A DNA stretch of 64,000 nucleotides, taken from NCBI GenBank assembly GCA_022394755.1, contig JAGFCA010000005.1, forward strand, positions 158,313 through 222,312, written 5' to 3'. The DNA is from Candidatus Poribacteria bacterium. GTDB lineage: Bacteria; Poribacteria; WGA-4E; WGA-3G. A program made the position numbers and the translations under genes. The notes under the pieces were generated by a model. It was not told the DNA's origin. It worked only from the letters and a program-made list of their open reading frames with translations, and did no database searches. Below are positions 47,586 through 56,335 of this stretch, in pieces (the first letter of the stretch is position 1; every line of letters begins with the position of its first letter).

Positions 47586-47795
47586 TTATTTAAGTGGGTC
47601 AAAACCCCCAGGATGGTAAGGATGGCATTTTACCAAACGCTTTAATGTTAACCAGATACCCTTTAATGTCCCATATTGTTCAAAAGCTTGTTGTGCATAG
47701 TGTGAACAAGTCGGATGGAAGCGACATGTTGGAGGAAGTAATGGGGAAAGAAAACGCCGATAACCGCGGATACCGTACAGAAATAATCGCTTCAT
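47586..47795 (-). CDS. yidD: Membrane protein insertion efficiency factor YidD
   Basis: A 69-residue YidD with the typical [17 protein letters not shown] and [11 protein letters not shown] motifs. It is thought to assist YidC. It lies between rnpA and yidC, as in most bacteria. Confidence 0.93.
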   Translation of the reverse strand: MKRLFLYGIRGYRRFLSPLLPPTCRFHPTCSHYAQQAFEQYGTLKGIWLTLKRLVKCHPYHPGGFDPLK

Positions 47796-47931
47796 GGTAA
47801 TTTAGATTGTATTCAGATGTGTGCTGGATTAGATTTAAGCAAGTCATTAAATCCGACTTACCTGTAATGTAGGGAGTTAGTTTTGACTACAAATAGTCGG
47901 TAAGTATTTTTGTAAGACATAGAACTTCTAC

Positions 47932-48279
47932 TTAAGTAACCAAGATTTTAGCCTTACGGAAAAGTTTAGACAAACTTTCTTCTACCTGCGAGGCAGTAAG
48001 TTCACATGCTGCTGGTCTCCCAACAACAACAATATCATATTTTGGATATAGATCAGATCTTAGTAAACGAAACACCTCACGAATTAGCCTTTTAACTCTA
48101 TTCCTCTGAACACTTTTACCTACTTTCTTACTAACAGTAATTCCTAACCGTGCTTGATCTAACGGGGTTGAGTATATGTATATTACAAAATAAGCATCCC
48201 AGTATTTTCTACCGGATTTATAGGCTCGTTGAAATTCCCACTGTTTTTTCAACCTATCTGGATGTGGTTGGTAAGGCAT
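47932..48279 (-). CDS. rnpA: Ribonuclease P protein component
   Basis: A 115-residue RnpA with the RNA-binding motif QRNRVKRLIRE and the N-terminal FQRAYKSGRKYWD. It helps the RNase P RNA cut tRNA 5' leaders. It heads the conserved rnpA-yidD-yidC group, but rpmH (L34), which normally precedes it, is absent. The upstream 107 bp do not encode the L34 signature. Confidence 0.93.
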   Translation of the reverse strand: MPYQPHPDRLKKQWEFQRAYKSGRKYWDAYFVIYIYSTPLDQARLGITVSKKVGKSVQRNRVKRLIREVFRLLRSDLYPKYDIVVVGRPAACELTASQVEESLSKLFRKAKILVT

Positions 48280-48386
48280 ACTGTTAAGCTAATTCAGATT
48301 AATACCACCCTTTCATCTGCACGATACTTTTATCAAACTTGTCATTATAAATAGACAATAAATACAAAGGATAAATTGGGCACAAT

Positions 48387-48899
48387 TCAGTTAATATAGA
48401 GATACTTTTTCCATGATGGATGGTAGCCACGAAAATGCCGATTAAGCTGCAAATACGTTAGAATAGAAGGAGTTTTCGGTAAGCGTCTCAATTTGAATTG
48501 TGTTTCATGAAGCATCTGATTCCCTTTTCTATTGTTGCATCGTTTACAAGCGGTCACAACATTTTCCCAGGTGGTTTTTCCATCCTTTGAAAGGGGAATA
48601 ACATGGTCTAATGTTAACAAAGACCCAGGATATTCTTTGTTGCAATACTGACATATGTGTTGGTCCCTGGCAAGCACATTCTTACGAGAAAACTTTACTA
48701 CACTTCGCGGAACATGTACATAGTTTACCAAACGAATTACATGCGGGACTTTAACAACAGCTGATGGGGATTGTATTTCCGCATCAGACACTTCCTCAGT
48801 TTGAGCGGTTCCTTTAAAAACCATCTTCAAGGCACGTCTGAGATTGCAAACATTAATTGCTTCATAACTGGCATTTAGCACCAGAACGGTTACTTCCAC
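48387..48899 (-). CDS. HNH endonuclease family protein
   Basis: A 170-residue protein with the HNH motif: CQYCNKEY, LTLDHVIPLSKDG, WENVVTACKRCNNRKG. The two CxxC pairs bind zinc, and the His in LDHVIP is catalytic. The N-terminal part (VLVLNASYEAINVCNLRRAL) is a conserved feature of a widespread bacterial HNH family of unknown role, often in single copy. It sits where rpmH would be expected upstream of rnpA. Confidence 0.9.
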   Translation of the reverse strand: MEVTVLVLNASYEAINVCNLRRALKMVFKGTAQTEEVSDAEIQSPSAVVKVPHVIRLVNYVHVPRSVVKFSRKNVLARDQHICQYCNKEYPGSLLTLDHVIPLSKDGKTTWENVVTACKRCNNRKGNQMLHETQFKLRRLPKTPSILTYLQLNRHFRGYHPSWKKYLYIN

Positions 48900-49247
48900 T
48901 CGCCTGTCCTCCTACAAGCAAGGCATTCAGACTTAACCATACATAATAATAACATATCCAACCACATATTGCAACTAAAATGTACAGTATAAATACCTGT
49001 TAGTTTTCAAATCAGGAACCTATAAAATAGTCCTACTGACCTTCCTATTATAGTGCAGTTTCATCTCATCTCTATTACGAAATGTTGAGAAGAAAGATAC
49101 ACCCTATTTTCAAGGATAACAACCATTCTGTGGATTGGTATGTTTTTATGTAAGGCAGATTAAAACTGACGAGAATGAAGAAATCTGATAGAATAGGTTA
49201 ATCTACTATATAACTAAAGTCAATACTCTTAGGTTGATTTAAGAAAT
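48900..49247. other. Intergenic gap without recognisable features
   Basis: About 350 bp between the divergent HNH and sulfatase genes. It should carry both promoters, but I can see no clear match to a sigma-70 promoter, no strong hairpin and no known repeat. Confidence 0.45.
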
Positions 49248-50666
49248 ATGTCCTTATATAAAAGTCATCCGAATCTTATCTATGTCTTTGCAGACCAACT
49301 CCGTTATCAATCCTGTGGATATGCAGGAGATACCAATGCTGTAACACCTAATATCGATAATCTTGCTACCAAAGGTGTAAACTTTTGTAATGCTGTATCA
49401 GGCAGTCCGATGTGTGCTCCATATCGCGCATCCCTCTTCACAGGTAAATATTCCAGCAGTACAGGAATGGCAATTAATGAACTCCGTATGAACCCCAATC
49501 ATGACTGTTTCGGACATGTCCTACATCGTAACGGATATCAGACAAGCTATATCGGTAAATGGCATTTATGGGCAAATCAATTGGGGAAACATCACGACAC
49601 GCAAAATTCCTATATACCTCCTGGACCCCACAGACTCGGTTTTGATGGTGAATGGTCTGCGTACAATTTTCATCATACATATTTTGACACATACTACCAT
49701 AAAGACAGTCCTGAGAGAATTATAATCAAAGGCTATGAACCCGATGGACAAACTGATTTAGCAATCGAATACCTTGAACGTGCTTCTAAAGAAGATGATC
49801 CCTTTGCTCTTTTCCTATCTATTGGAACACCACACGATCCATGGAATGAAAACAATGTACCTGCTGAATATTATGAAATGTTTAGCGATATTAAGTTGTC
49901 TTTACCACCCAATTATAGAGATGAAAATGATCCGTATGGGGATACATGGGCAATGATGTCCGATGTTGAACGGAATAAGATTCCTGAATGGATGCGTGTG
50001 TACTATGCGATGACTACCAATCTTGATTGGAATATCGGTAGATTATTGAAGGCAGTTGAGAATCTCGGACTTAGTAATGACACAATCTTTGTATTCACCT
50101 CTGACCATGGAGAAATGTTTGGGGCACAAGGACGCAAGGCAAAAAACATCTTTTACGAAGAAGCCGTCCGAATACCATTTCTTATCCGGTGGGATAATCA
50201 GATTTCAAATGGACATACCAGTGATGTATGTCTGAATACTCCAGATATCATGCCTACAATTCTGTCTTTGATGGATCTACCAATTCCTAAGGATGTTGAA
50301 GGTGTGGACCTGAGTCCAGCAGCATTTGATCAGTCTTTTGATGAACCCAATGCAGCGTTTATGCAAGGGATGGGATGTACTGCAAAATGGGAGGACGGTC
50401 ATGAGTGGCGTGCATTACGGACAAAACAGCATACATACGCTATGCACCGTCCAGATAGATGCGAAAAACTGTTTGATAATCTAACTGATCCTTATCAGAA
50501 GAATAATCTGATTGATGAACCTTCTGCAGTTGCTATCCGCGATGAACTTCGTGAGATGTTAAAACAGAGAATGAATTCGCTCAATGATACATTTGAAGCA
50601 TGCACGTGGTATCGTGATAATTGGACAGAGGATAGAAATATAATGAGAACAGCGACATTGAGTTGA
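49248..50666 (+). CDS. Sulfatase (type I, Cys-type)
   Basis: A 472-residue alkaline-phosphatase-fold sulfatase. The Cys56-x-Pro-x-Arg60 motif (MCAPYRASLFTG) is the site turned into formylglycine. Asp16 (FADQ) and Asp/His in FVFTSDHGEMFGAQG are metal ligands, and GKWHLW is also typical. It removes sulfate from a polysaccharide or other sulfated ester; such enzymes are common in marine and sponge-associated bacteria. No signal peptide is seen, so it may be cytoplasmic or start upstream. The maturation enzyme is not in the window. Confidence 0.9.
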   Translation: MSLYKSHPNLIYVFADQLRYQSCGYAGDTNAVTPNIDNLATKGVNFCNAVSGSPMCAPYRASLFTGKYSSSTGMAINELRMNPNHDCFGHVLHRNGYQTSYIGKWHLWANQLGKHHDTQNSYIPPGPHRLGFDGEWSAYNFHHTYFDTYYHKDSPERIIIKGYEPDGQTDLAIEYLERASKEDDPFALFLSIGTPHDPWNENNVPAEYYEMFSDIKLSLPPNYRDENDPYGDTWAMMSDVERNKIPEWMRVYYAMTTNLDWNIGRLLKAVENLGLSNDTIFVFTSDHGEMFGAQGRKAKNIFYEEAVRIPFLIRWDNQISNGHTSDVCLNTPDIMPTILSLMDLPIPKDVEGVDLSPAAFDQSFDEPNAAFMQGMGCTAKWEDGHEWRALRTKQHTYAMHRPDRCEKLFDNLTDPYQKNNLIDEPSAVAIRDELREMLKQRMNSLNDTFEACTWYRDNWTEDRNIMRTATLS

Positions 50667-50728
50667 GTATTTCTTTTGTAAAATCCATTTTCTAAGGATT
50701 CACTCGGTAATTGCTTCAATTCAATTAC

Positions 50729-51709
50729 TTAATACCACATTGCTTTATCCACAACATTCTTTAATTGCTTCCCTTCGGCAAACAGACGCGCATTTTCAAA
50801 AAACACTTCAAAATGGCGTTCTGATATATTCTGAGCATCCTTAACAGCAATATGTGGGGTTATCAATACATTAGACATTTTCCATAATGGACTATCCGCT
50901 GGTAAAGGCTCAATTTCAAACACATCTAAACCACATCCAGCAATCATCCCGTTTTTAAGGGCATCAACAAGATCGTCAAGTTTCGTAGTTTTACCCCGTC
51001 CGATATTAATGAAATATGCTGTTTCTTTCATCAACCTAAACCGATCACTATTCCACATTCCCTCTGTTTCAGGTGTGTGAGGAGTCGTCACTATTACAAA
51101 GTCTGCCAAGGGGATGAGTGTGTCTAATTCCTCCGGTACATGTCTTTCTATATCAGGTATGGTATATTCCCATCTCTGATCTACTCCTAAAACTCTCATT
51201 CCAAAAGCGGTACATAATTTTGCAGTTTCATGTCCGATACCACCAACACCGACTATCAAGGCAGTTGCTTCTGCGAGATCTATATACCCACTTTTTCGGG
51301 CATTACTATCCCAAATACCAGCACGTTGTGCATCAATATAAGAAGGTAAACCGCGTGCAAGCGAAAGTACAAACATCAGAATATGTTGTGCAATATGGTC
51401 ATTATATATACCACGGGGATTACATACAACCACAGGATGCTCAATCAGTTCTGGATAGTAAAAACCGACAGATGGTCCAGCAGCCGGACTTTGCAACCAC
51501 TGTAATTTTTTAGCTAAGGGCAACTTTTCTGGAGATACCCAGCCATAAACTGCATCTGTAATCGGAAGATACTCATTTACCTCTTCATCTGTCTTTGGCA
51601 TGAATATCATATAATCAGGTAATTCTTTCTTTATAATCTCTGCCCAAGTTTGTAATTGTGAATTCTGGGGCGGCATAATCATTAGTTTCGGCACTGTTTC
51701 AGACCTCAT
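50729..51709 (-). CDS. D-isomer specific 2-hydroxyacid dehydrogenase family protein
   Basis: A 326-residue member of the family, with the Rossmann motif LIVGVGGIGHETAKL, the later FVIVTTPHTPET, INIGRGKTTKLDDLV (Arg of the active site), and ITPHIAVKD with the catalytic His. It reduces a 2-oxoacid with NAD(P)H or works in reverse; the substrate is unknown. It converges with the sulfatase gene and diverges from the XPB-like gene. Confidence 0.88.
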   Translation of the reverse strand: MRSETVPKLMIMPPQNSQLQTWAEIIKKELPDYMIFMPKTDEEVNEYLPITDAVYGWVSPEKLPLAKKLQWLQSPAAGPSVGFYYPELIEHPVVVCNPRGIYNDHIAQHILMFVLSLARGLPSYIDAQRAGIWDSNARKSGYIDLAEATALIVGVGGIGHETAKLCTAFGMRVLGVDQRWEYTIPDIERHVPEELDTLIPLADFVIVTTPHTPETEGMWNSDRFRLMKETAYFINIGRGKTTKLDDLVDALKNGMIAGCGLDVFEIEPLPADSPLWKMSNVLITPHIAVKDAQNISERHFEVFFENARLFAEGKQLKNVVDKAMWY

Positions 51710-51928
51710 TCAATTATTATACAAGATAGAATAATATTATCACGCTAATACTTCAAAAGCAAGTGGTTTGAAATGGATTGTATTCCCAAGCATCCACAAG
51801 GAAACCGTAGCAACCAAGGGTTGAGAATTTAATATTGGTGATAAAATAGTTGAATTCTCTAACTTCGATTTTACGTTATACTATAAAATGTGATTCATTT
51901 TAATAACGAGATTCTTTCATAGAGACTT

Positions 51929-53305
51929 ATGGAACAGATTACAATTGACTTTGATAAAGGCACACTTATCCTACAAAACGTCTCAAAGGAAATGCAGGCA
52001 CTGTTACCAGATATCCTTTGGGACGATCGTACTCTTACATACCGTGCCCCGGCATACCGTTATCGTAAAATTGTTTCCCAGCTTCGTGCTCACAACACGC
52101 CATATACTGATTCAGCCCGTCAATTCACAATCAAAACCTTCTCAAATCATAATCCGTTAACACCCTACCCCTACCAATCCGAAGCAATTGATGCATGGCT
52201 TGCGAATAACAAATGTGGTGTCATAAGTCTTCCTACAGGAGCAGGGAAAACATTCATTGCTATTCTGTTGATTGAAGAAACGCAACGACCAACACTTGTG
52301 CATGTCCCAACAATAGACCTGATGCATCAATGGTATGATGTATTAAAAGAACATTTTGGACAGGAAGTTGGACTATATGGGGGTGGACATCATGAATTAT
52401 GTGATCTAACTGTCACAACATATCAATCCGCAGTAATGCACGCACCACACTACGGGAATAGGTTTGGTTTTGCAATCTACGATGAATGTCATCATCTTCC
52501 AGGTGATCAGTATCAGTATGCAGCTATAAGTAGTCTTGCCCCTTTTCGTTTGGGTTTATCAGCAACTCCTGATCGTGTGGACGGAAAAGAGAACAGGCTC
52601 TATGAACTTGTCGGTGAATGTTGTTATGAAGCAAAGGTACAGGATCTATCAGGAGACACACTCGCCCCTTATCGTGTGGTCACTATGGCTATAGATATGG
52701 AAGACACAGAACGTATACAGTATCTTGAAGCGCGAAGGACATATTTAGACTTTCTTAGGAAGTCAAATATCAATATGGGAACATCAAGTGGATGGCGGAA
52801 TTTTCTGTGGAAGTCCTCTCAATCTGATGAAGGACGGGTTGCCTTCAAAGCGTATCTGACACAGAAGCAACTTAGTTTCGCTTCAAAAGCAAAACAGGAG
52901 TGGGTATGGAAACTAATTCAAAGACATCAAGGAGATAGAATAATCATCTTTACCCAGGATAATGATACTGCTTACGACATTGGAACTCGATTCTTTCTAC
53001 CTGTCCTAACACATCAGACAAAACAGAAAGAACGAGCATCCTTTCTAAGTGGATTTCGTGATGGCAGGTATTCTATCTTAGTAACTTCAAAAGCATTGAA
53101 TGAAGGGGTTGATGTACCTGAAGCAAATGTTGCAATTATCGTATCTGGCAGTGGGAGTGTCCGTGAACATGTTCAACGTTTAGGACGTATCCTCCGTAAA
53201 AAGGAAGGAAAACAAGCTGTTCTGTATGAACTTATTTCAAAACAGACCGGTGAACATTCTGTCAATAAACGTCGTCGCCAACACAACGCTTATGAAAGAA
53301 AATAG
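51929..53305 (+). CDS. XPB/Rad25-like superfamily 2 helicase
   Basis: A 458-residue helicase. An N-terminal ~70-residue region resembles the damage-recognition domain of archaeal XPB. Next come LPTGAGKTF (Walker A, 101-108), YDECHH (DECH box, 184-189), LSATPDR (motif III), and in the second half VTSKALNEGVDVPEAN (motif V) and QRLGRILRKKEGK (motif VI). XPB opens DNA in nucleotide excision repair and, in eukaryotes, transcription. The next gene, 15 nt downstream, is a Bax1-like nuclease, the usual archaeal partner. Confidence 0.88.
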   Translation: MEQITIDFDKGTLILQNVSKEMQALLPDILWDDRTLTYRAPAYRYRKIVSQLRAHNTPYTDSARQFTIKTFSNHNPLTPYPYQSEAIDAWLANNKCGVISLPTGAGKTFIAILLIEETQRPTLVHVPTIDLMHQWYDVLKEHFGQEVGLYGGGHHELCDLTVTTYQSAVMHAPHYGNRFGFAIYDECHHLPGDQYQYAAISSLAPFRLGLSATPDRVDGKENRLYELVGECCYEAKVQDLSGDTLAPYRVVTMAIDMEDTERIQYLEARRTYLDFLRKSNINMGTSSGWRNFLWKSSQSDEGRVAFKAYLTQKQLSFASKAKQEWVWKLIQRHQGDRIIIFTQDNDTAYDIGTRFFLPVLTHQTKQKERASFLSGFRDGRYSILVTSKALNEGVDVPEANVAIIVSGSGSVREHVQRLGRILRKKEGKQAVLYELISKQTGEHSVNKRRRQHNAYERK

Positions 53306-53320
53306 ACCATTCAACTTATT

Positions 53321-54562
53321 ATGCTTACTAAAGACCTGCTACGCTATAAAACCCAAAAGGGACAAATATACCCTCAATTTGTTGATCCAACGAACTCCGA
53401 ATTGTTGGAGATTGCAGAGCAATTTATCTCTGTATTTGAAAATGCGATTGACAATAGAAGATCCACATTATTAGAAGGAAGTAAGACCATAATTGATAGT
53501 TCTTCAGCATCACCCTTAATATCACGAGGATTTGAAAAGCTGCTGTTGGATCGTACTGAGTTTGATACAGCACCAAATGAAGAACTAATTGCCTTTCGGA
53601 ATAAGCTTTTCACTGAGACAAGTCGAATTCTCTCACAAGAACAATTTCAGGACTATAATGCATACCATCAAAGAGTTCTGAACTTAATAGATACCGACTC
53701 AGACTTATCAGATACAGAGTTACATGATCAACTATACGCAGATTTACCGAGTTACCAACAAATTTTGTCATTTAAGAGTATTTCTCCTGAGCATCTCCTT
53801 CATCGCTACAACACAGCACAAGTGCAAGGACTATTGTTGCATTGTAATTCACTCACATTAAAACTTACCGATTCGATGACTGCTGAACTTCGTCAATTGT
53901 TTAAGTATCTTCGATTTCATCAGCTGCTATCCACCATTCGAAAAGAAAAAACCGAATCAGGAGATATATTCCAGATTACTGTCGATGGTCCTCTGAACCT
54001 ATTCTACAAGACAAAACGGTACGGTATGAATTTGGCAAATTTCTTTGTCGCTGTGCTACATCAACAGAAGTGGGAACTGACTGCAGAAATTCAGTTTAGA
54101 AATAAACGTGCCTCCCAATTGTCTATTGATGATTCATGCGGAATTAAACCAATTTCACAACAGTTCCTTGCATATATACCTGAAGATATTCAACACTTTC
54201 AACAAATGCTTGCAAACAAAACTGATGCGTGGAAAATACAACCCGGTAGCCAATTCTTTCCTTTACCTGGAGACATATACTGCTTCCCAGATTATCAGTT
54301 AATCCACAACAGTGGTGTAGAAGTAGCGATTGAGTTGTTTCACCCATGGCACCAAGGACATCTGCTTACTCGGTTGAACTCACTAAAGAATGAGACAGAT
54401 ATACCACTCATTATTGGAGTATCCAAGGAATTAGAGAAAAACGCTACGATTGCAGAAGCATTAGAAACATCGTCCTATTTCTCTAACTATGGGTTTACTT
54501 TCCGAGACGTTCCAACTATGGGTACACTTCTACCTATTCTGAATTCCCTTCTACAAATATAA
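53321..54562 (+). CDS. Bax1-like nuclease (DUF790)
   Basis: A 413-residue DUF790 protein. The N-terminus LTKDLLRYKTQKGQIYPQFV matches the family opening. The C-terminal third carries a PD-(D/E)XK-like core, with EVAIELFHPWH and later LIIGVSKELEK. In archaea Bax1 is a nuclease that forms a complex with XPB to unwind and cut bubble DNA. The 15-nt spacing to an XPB-like gene supports the same complex here. Some bacteria also have the pair; it is not archaeal-specific. Confidence 0.8.
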   Translation: MLTKDLLRYKTQKGQIYPQFVDPTNSELLEIAEQFISVFENAIDNRRSTLLEGSKTIIDSSSASPLISRGFEKLLLDRTEFDTAPNEELIAFRNKLFTETSRILSQEQFQDYNAYHQRVLNLIDTDSDLSDTELHDQLYADLPSYQQILSFKSISPEHLLHRYNTAQVQGLLLHCNSLTLKLTDSMTAELRQLFKYLRFHQLLSTIRKEKTESGDIFQITVDGPLNLFYKTKRYGMNLANFFVAVLHQQKWELTAEIQFRNKRASQLSIDDSCGIKPISQQFLAYIPEDIQHFQQMLANKTDAWKIQPGSQFFPLPGDIYCFPDYQLIHNSGVEVAIELFHPWHQGHLLTRLNSLKNETDIPLIIGVSKELEKNATIAEALETSSYFSNYGFTFRDVPTMGTLLPILNSLLQI

Positions 54563-54659
54563 AAGCACTACTAAAGTATATCTTGAATAGAAATCCATCT
54601 TGTTTAATCCTTTTGGAATCTGCTAAAATAAGACTGTGAGTAGGCAACAAGGAGTAAAA

Positions 54660-56258
54660 ATGAGATGTTTTGAAACCCGAGGCCCTGTAGACCCACAGAA
54701 AAACTACGTTGTTTCTCGAATTAGGGAAACAACTGATTTTATCAATCGTATTAAAGACGGCAGATATGTAGTCATCTTTGCCCCCCGTCAAACTGGGAAA
54801 ACGACATTCTTTCGCCAAGCCCTTCAAAGACTTACTGAAGAAGTTGATACTTACTTTCCAATTCAGTTAGATTTTCAAATATACAGCAATGTTTCTATAA
54901 GGGATTTTTACGGTTACTTATTTGAGGATATATGCAGGGAAATTCATAACGTCTTCAAAAAGTATAATAGTGAACCCACTGAAGAACTAAAACAATACTT
55001 AGAAACAGCAAATGTAAGTGATCATATTTCAATGATGCGGTTTTTTGAACAGTTAATGTATTTGCTAAAAGATAAACAGATTGTACTTATCATTGATGAA
55101 TTTGACGGTATCCCAACAGACGCGCTGAGTGACTTCTTGTATTCTCTTAGACAAACTTACATTACCCGGACCCTTGATCGATCCCCTTATAGTCTTGGTA
55201 TAATTGGAGTAAAAAGTATTACTCAGTTGAATTATGACCGGTCTATATCCCCCTTTAATATCCAGGATGATTTCAACTTACCTAACTTTACACTTGAACA
55301 GGTGCATGAACTGCTATTCCAATACACTGAAGAATCGGGACAAGCATTTGAGGGTGAAGTAATTGAAATGATTCATAGACAGACAGGGGGTCAACCATTT
55401 CTTGTTAACCGGTTTGGTCAGATCCTTACCGAAGAATTGGATATTCCAAAAACTGATACAATCCTAATGGAGCACTTTTTATTAGCACACACACAGATTA
55501 TACAAGAAGGTAATATAAACATTCAACATCTCATTACTAACATCCGTCGTGATCCATCCTTTAAAACTATCCTTATGCATATCTCTTCTTATGAAAACGG
55601 TCTAAACTTCAATCCTTATGATGAACAAATAAATGAACTTGTCACTTATGGAGTAATTGCTAAAGGAACTGATAATCAATGCAGGATTGTTAATCCAATA
55701 TATCAACAGTGTATCTTACAGGCATTCCGACCATTATTGAATGGACTTGAGCACGAATACCACCCAGAAGAGACTGAAATTGAAGACTATATTACTTCTG
55801 ATGGATATATTGATTTTGAACAACTTCTCGACAATTTCCAAGACTTTATTACTCGGGTAGGTTTTCGAATTCTCCAAGTTCCAGATTCCCCTCAAGAATT
55901 TATTGGACAAGAACTGCTTTACGCATACCTTGATCAATTCGTTAGAATAGTCCGGTGTGTTATGTTCCTTGAAGCACAAACTGGACGTGGAAGAATGGAC
56001 TTAATTGTTTTTCATCAAAATCAGAAATATATCGTTGAAACAAAAATCTGGGAAGGTGAGAAACGGTATCGGACTGGAAAAAAACAACTTCTGAAATATA
56101 TGAAATTAGAAAACACAAAAGAAGGATACTATATTGTTTTTGACCACCGTGAAAACCCAAACCCACTATCAGAAACAGAAACGATGGGTGATTTAAAATT
56201 ACGAAGTTATGTGATTCCTATACTACAAATACCTCCTTCATCAGTAGTATCAAAATAA
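54660..56258 (+). CDS. AAA-like ATPase with C-terminal PD-(D/E)XK nuclease-like domain
   Basis: A ~532-residue protein. Walker A (APRQTGKTT, 41-49) is followed by LIIDEFDGIP (Walker B), and LSDFLYSLRQ. The later ~120 residues look like a PD-(D/E)XK fold: GRGRMDLIVFHQNQKYIVETKIW, where D and E-x-K are the catalytic residues. The layout is seen in AAA-family proteins with DUF1703-like nuclease domains of unknown biology, possibly defence-related. The frame opens at a GTG (54636), but GGAG before the ATG at 54660 is better. No operon with flanking genes is evident. Confidence 0.8.
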   Translation: MRCFETRGPVDPQKNYVVSRIRETTDFINRIKDGRYVVIFAPRQTGKTTFFRQALQRLTEEVDTYFPIQLDFQIYSNVSIRDFYGYLFEDICREIHNVFKKYNSEPTEELKQYLETANVSDHISMMRFFEQLMYLLKDKQIVLIIDEFDGIPTDALSDFLYSLRQTYITRTLDRSPYSLGIIGVKSITQLNYDRSISPFNIQDDFNLPNFTLEQVHELLFQYTEESGQAFEGEVIEMIHRQTGGQPFLVNRFGQILTEELDIPKTDTILMEHFLLAHTQIIQEGNINIQHLITNIRRDPSFKTILMHISSYENGLNFNPYDEQINELVTYGVIAKGTDNQCRIVNPIYQQCILQAFRPLLNGLEHEYHPEETEIEDYITSDGYIDFEQLLDNFQDFITRVGFRILQVPDSPQEFIGQELLYAYLDQFVRIVRCVMFLEAQTGRGRMDLIVFHQNQKYIVETKIWEGEKRYRTGKKQLLKYMKLENTKEGYYIVFDHRENPNPLSETETMGDLKLRSYVIPILQIPPSSVVSK

Positions 56259-56335
56259 GATACTATATTATTGAGTTCTCGAAAAGTTTTTCTAATGAAT
56301 TTTTCAAATTAATGTAATTAAAATGGAAGTGTATA

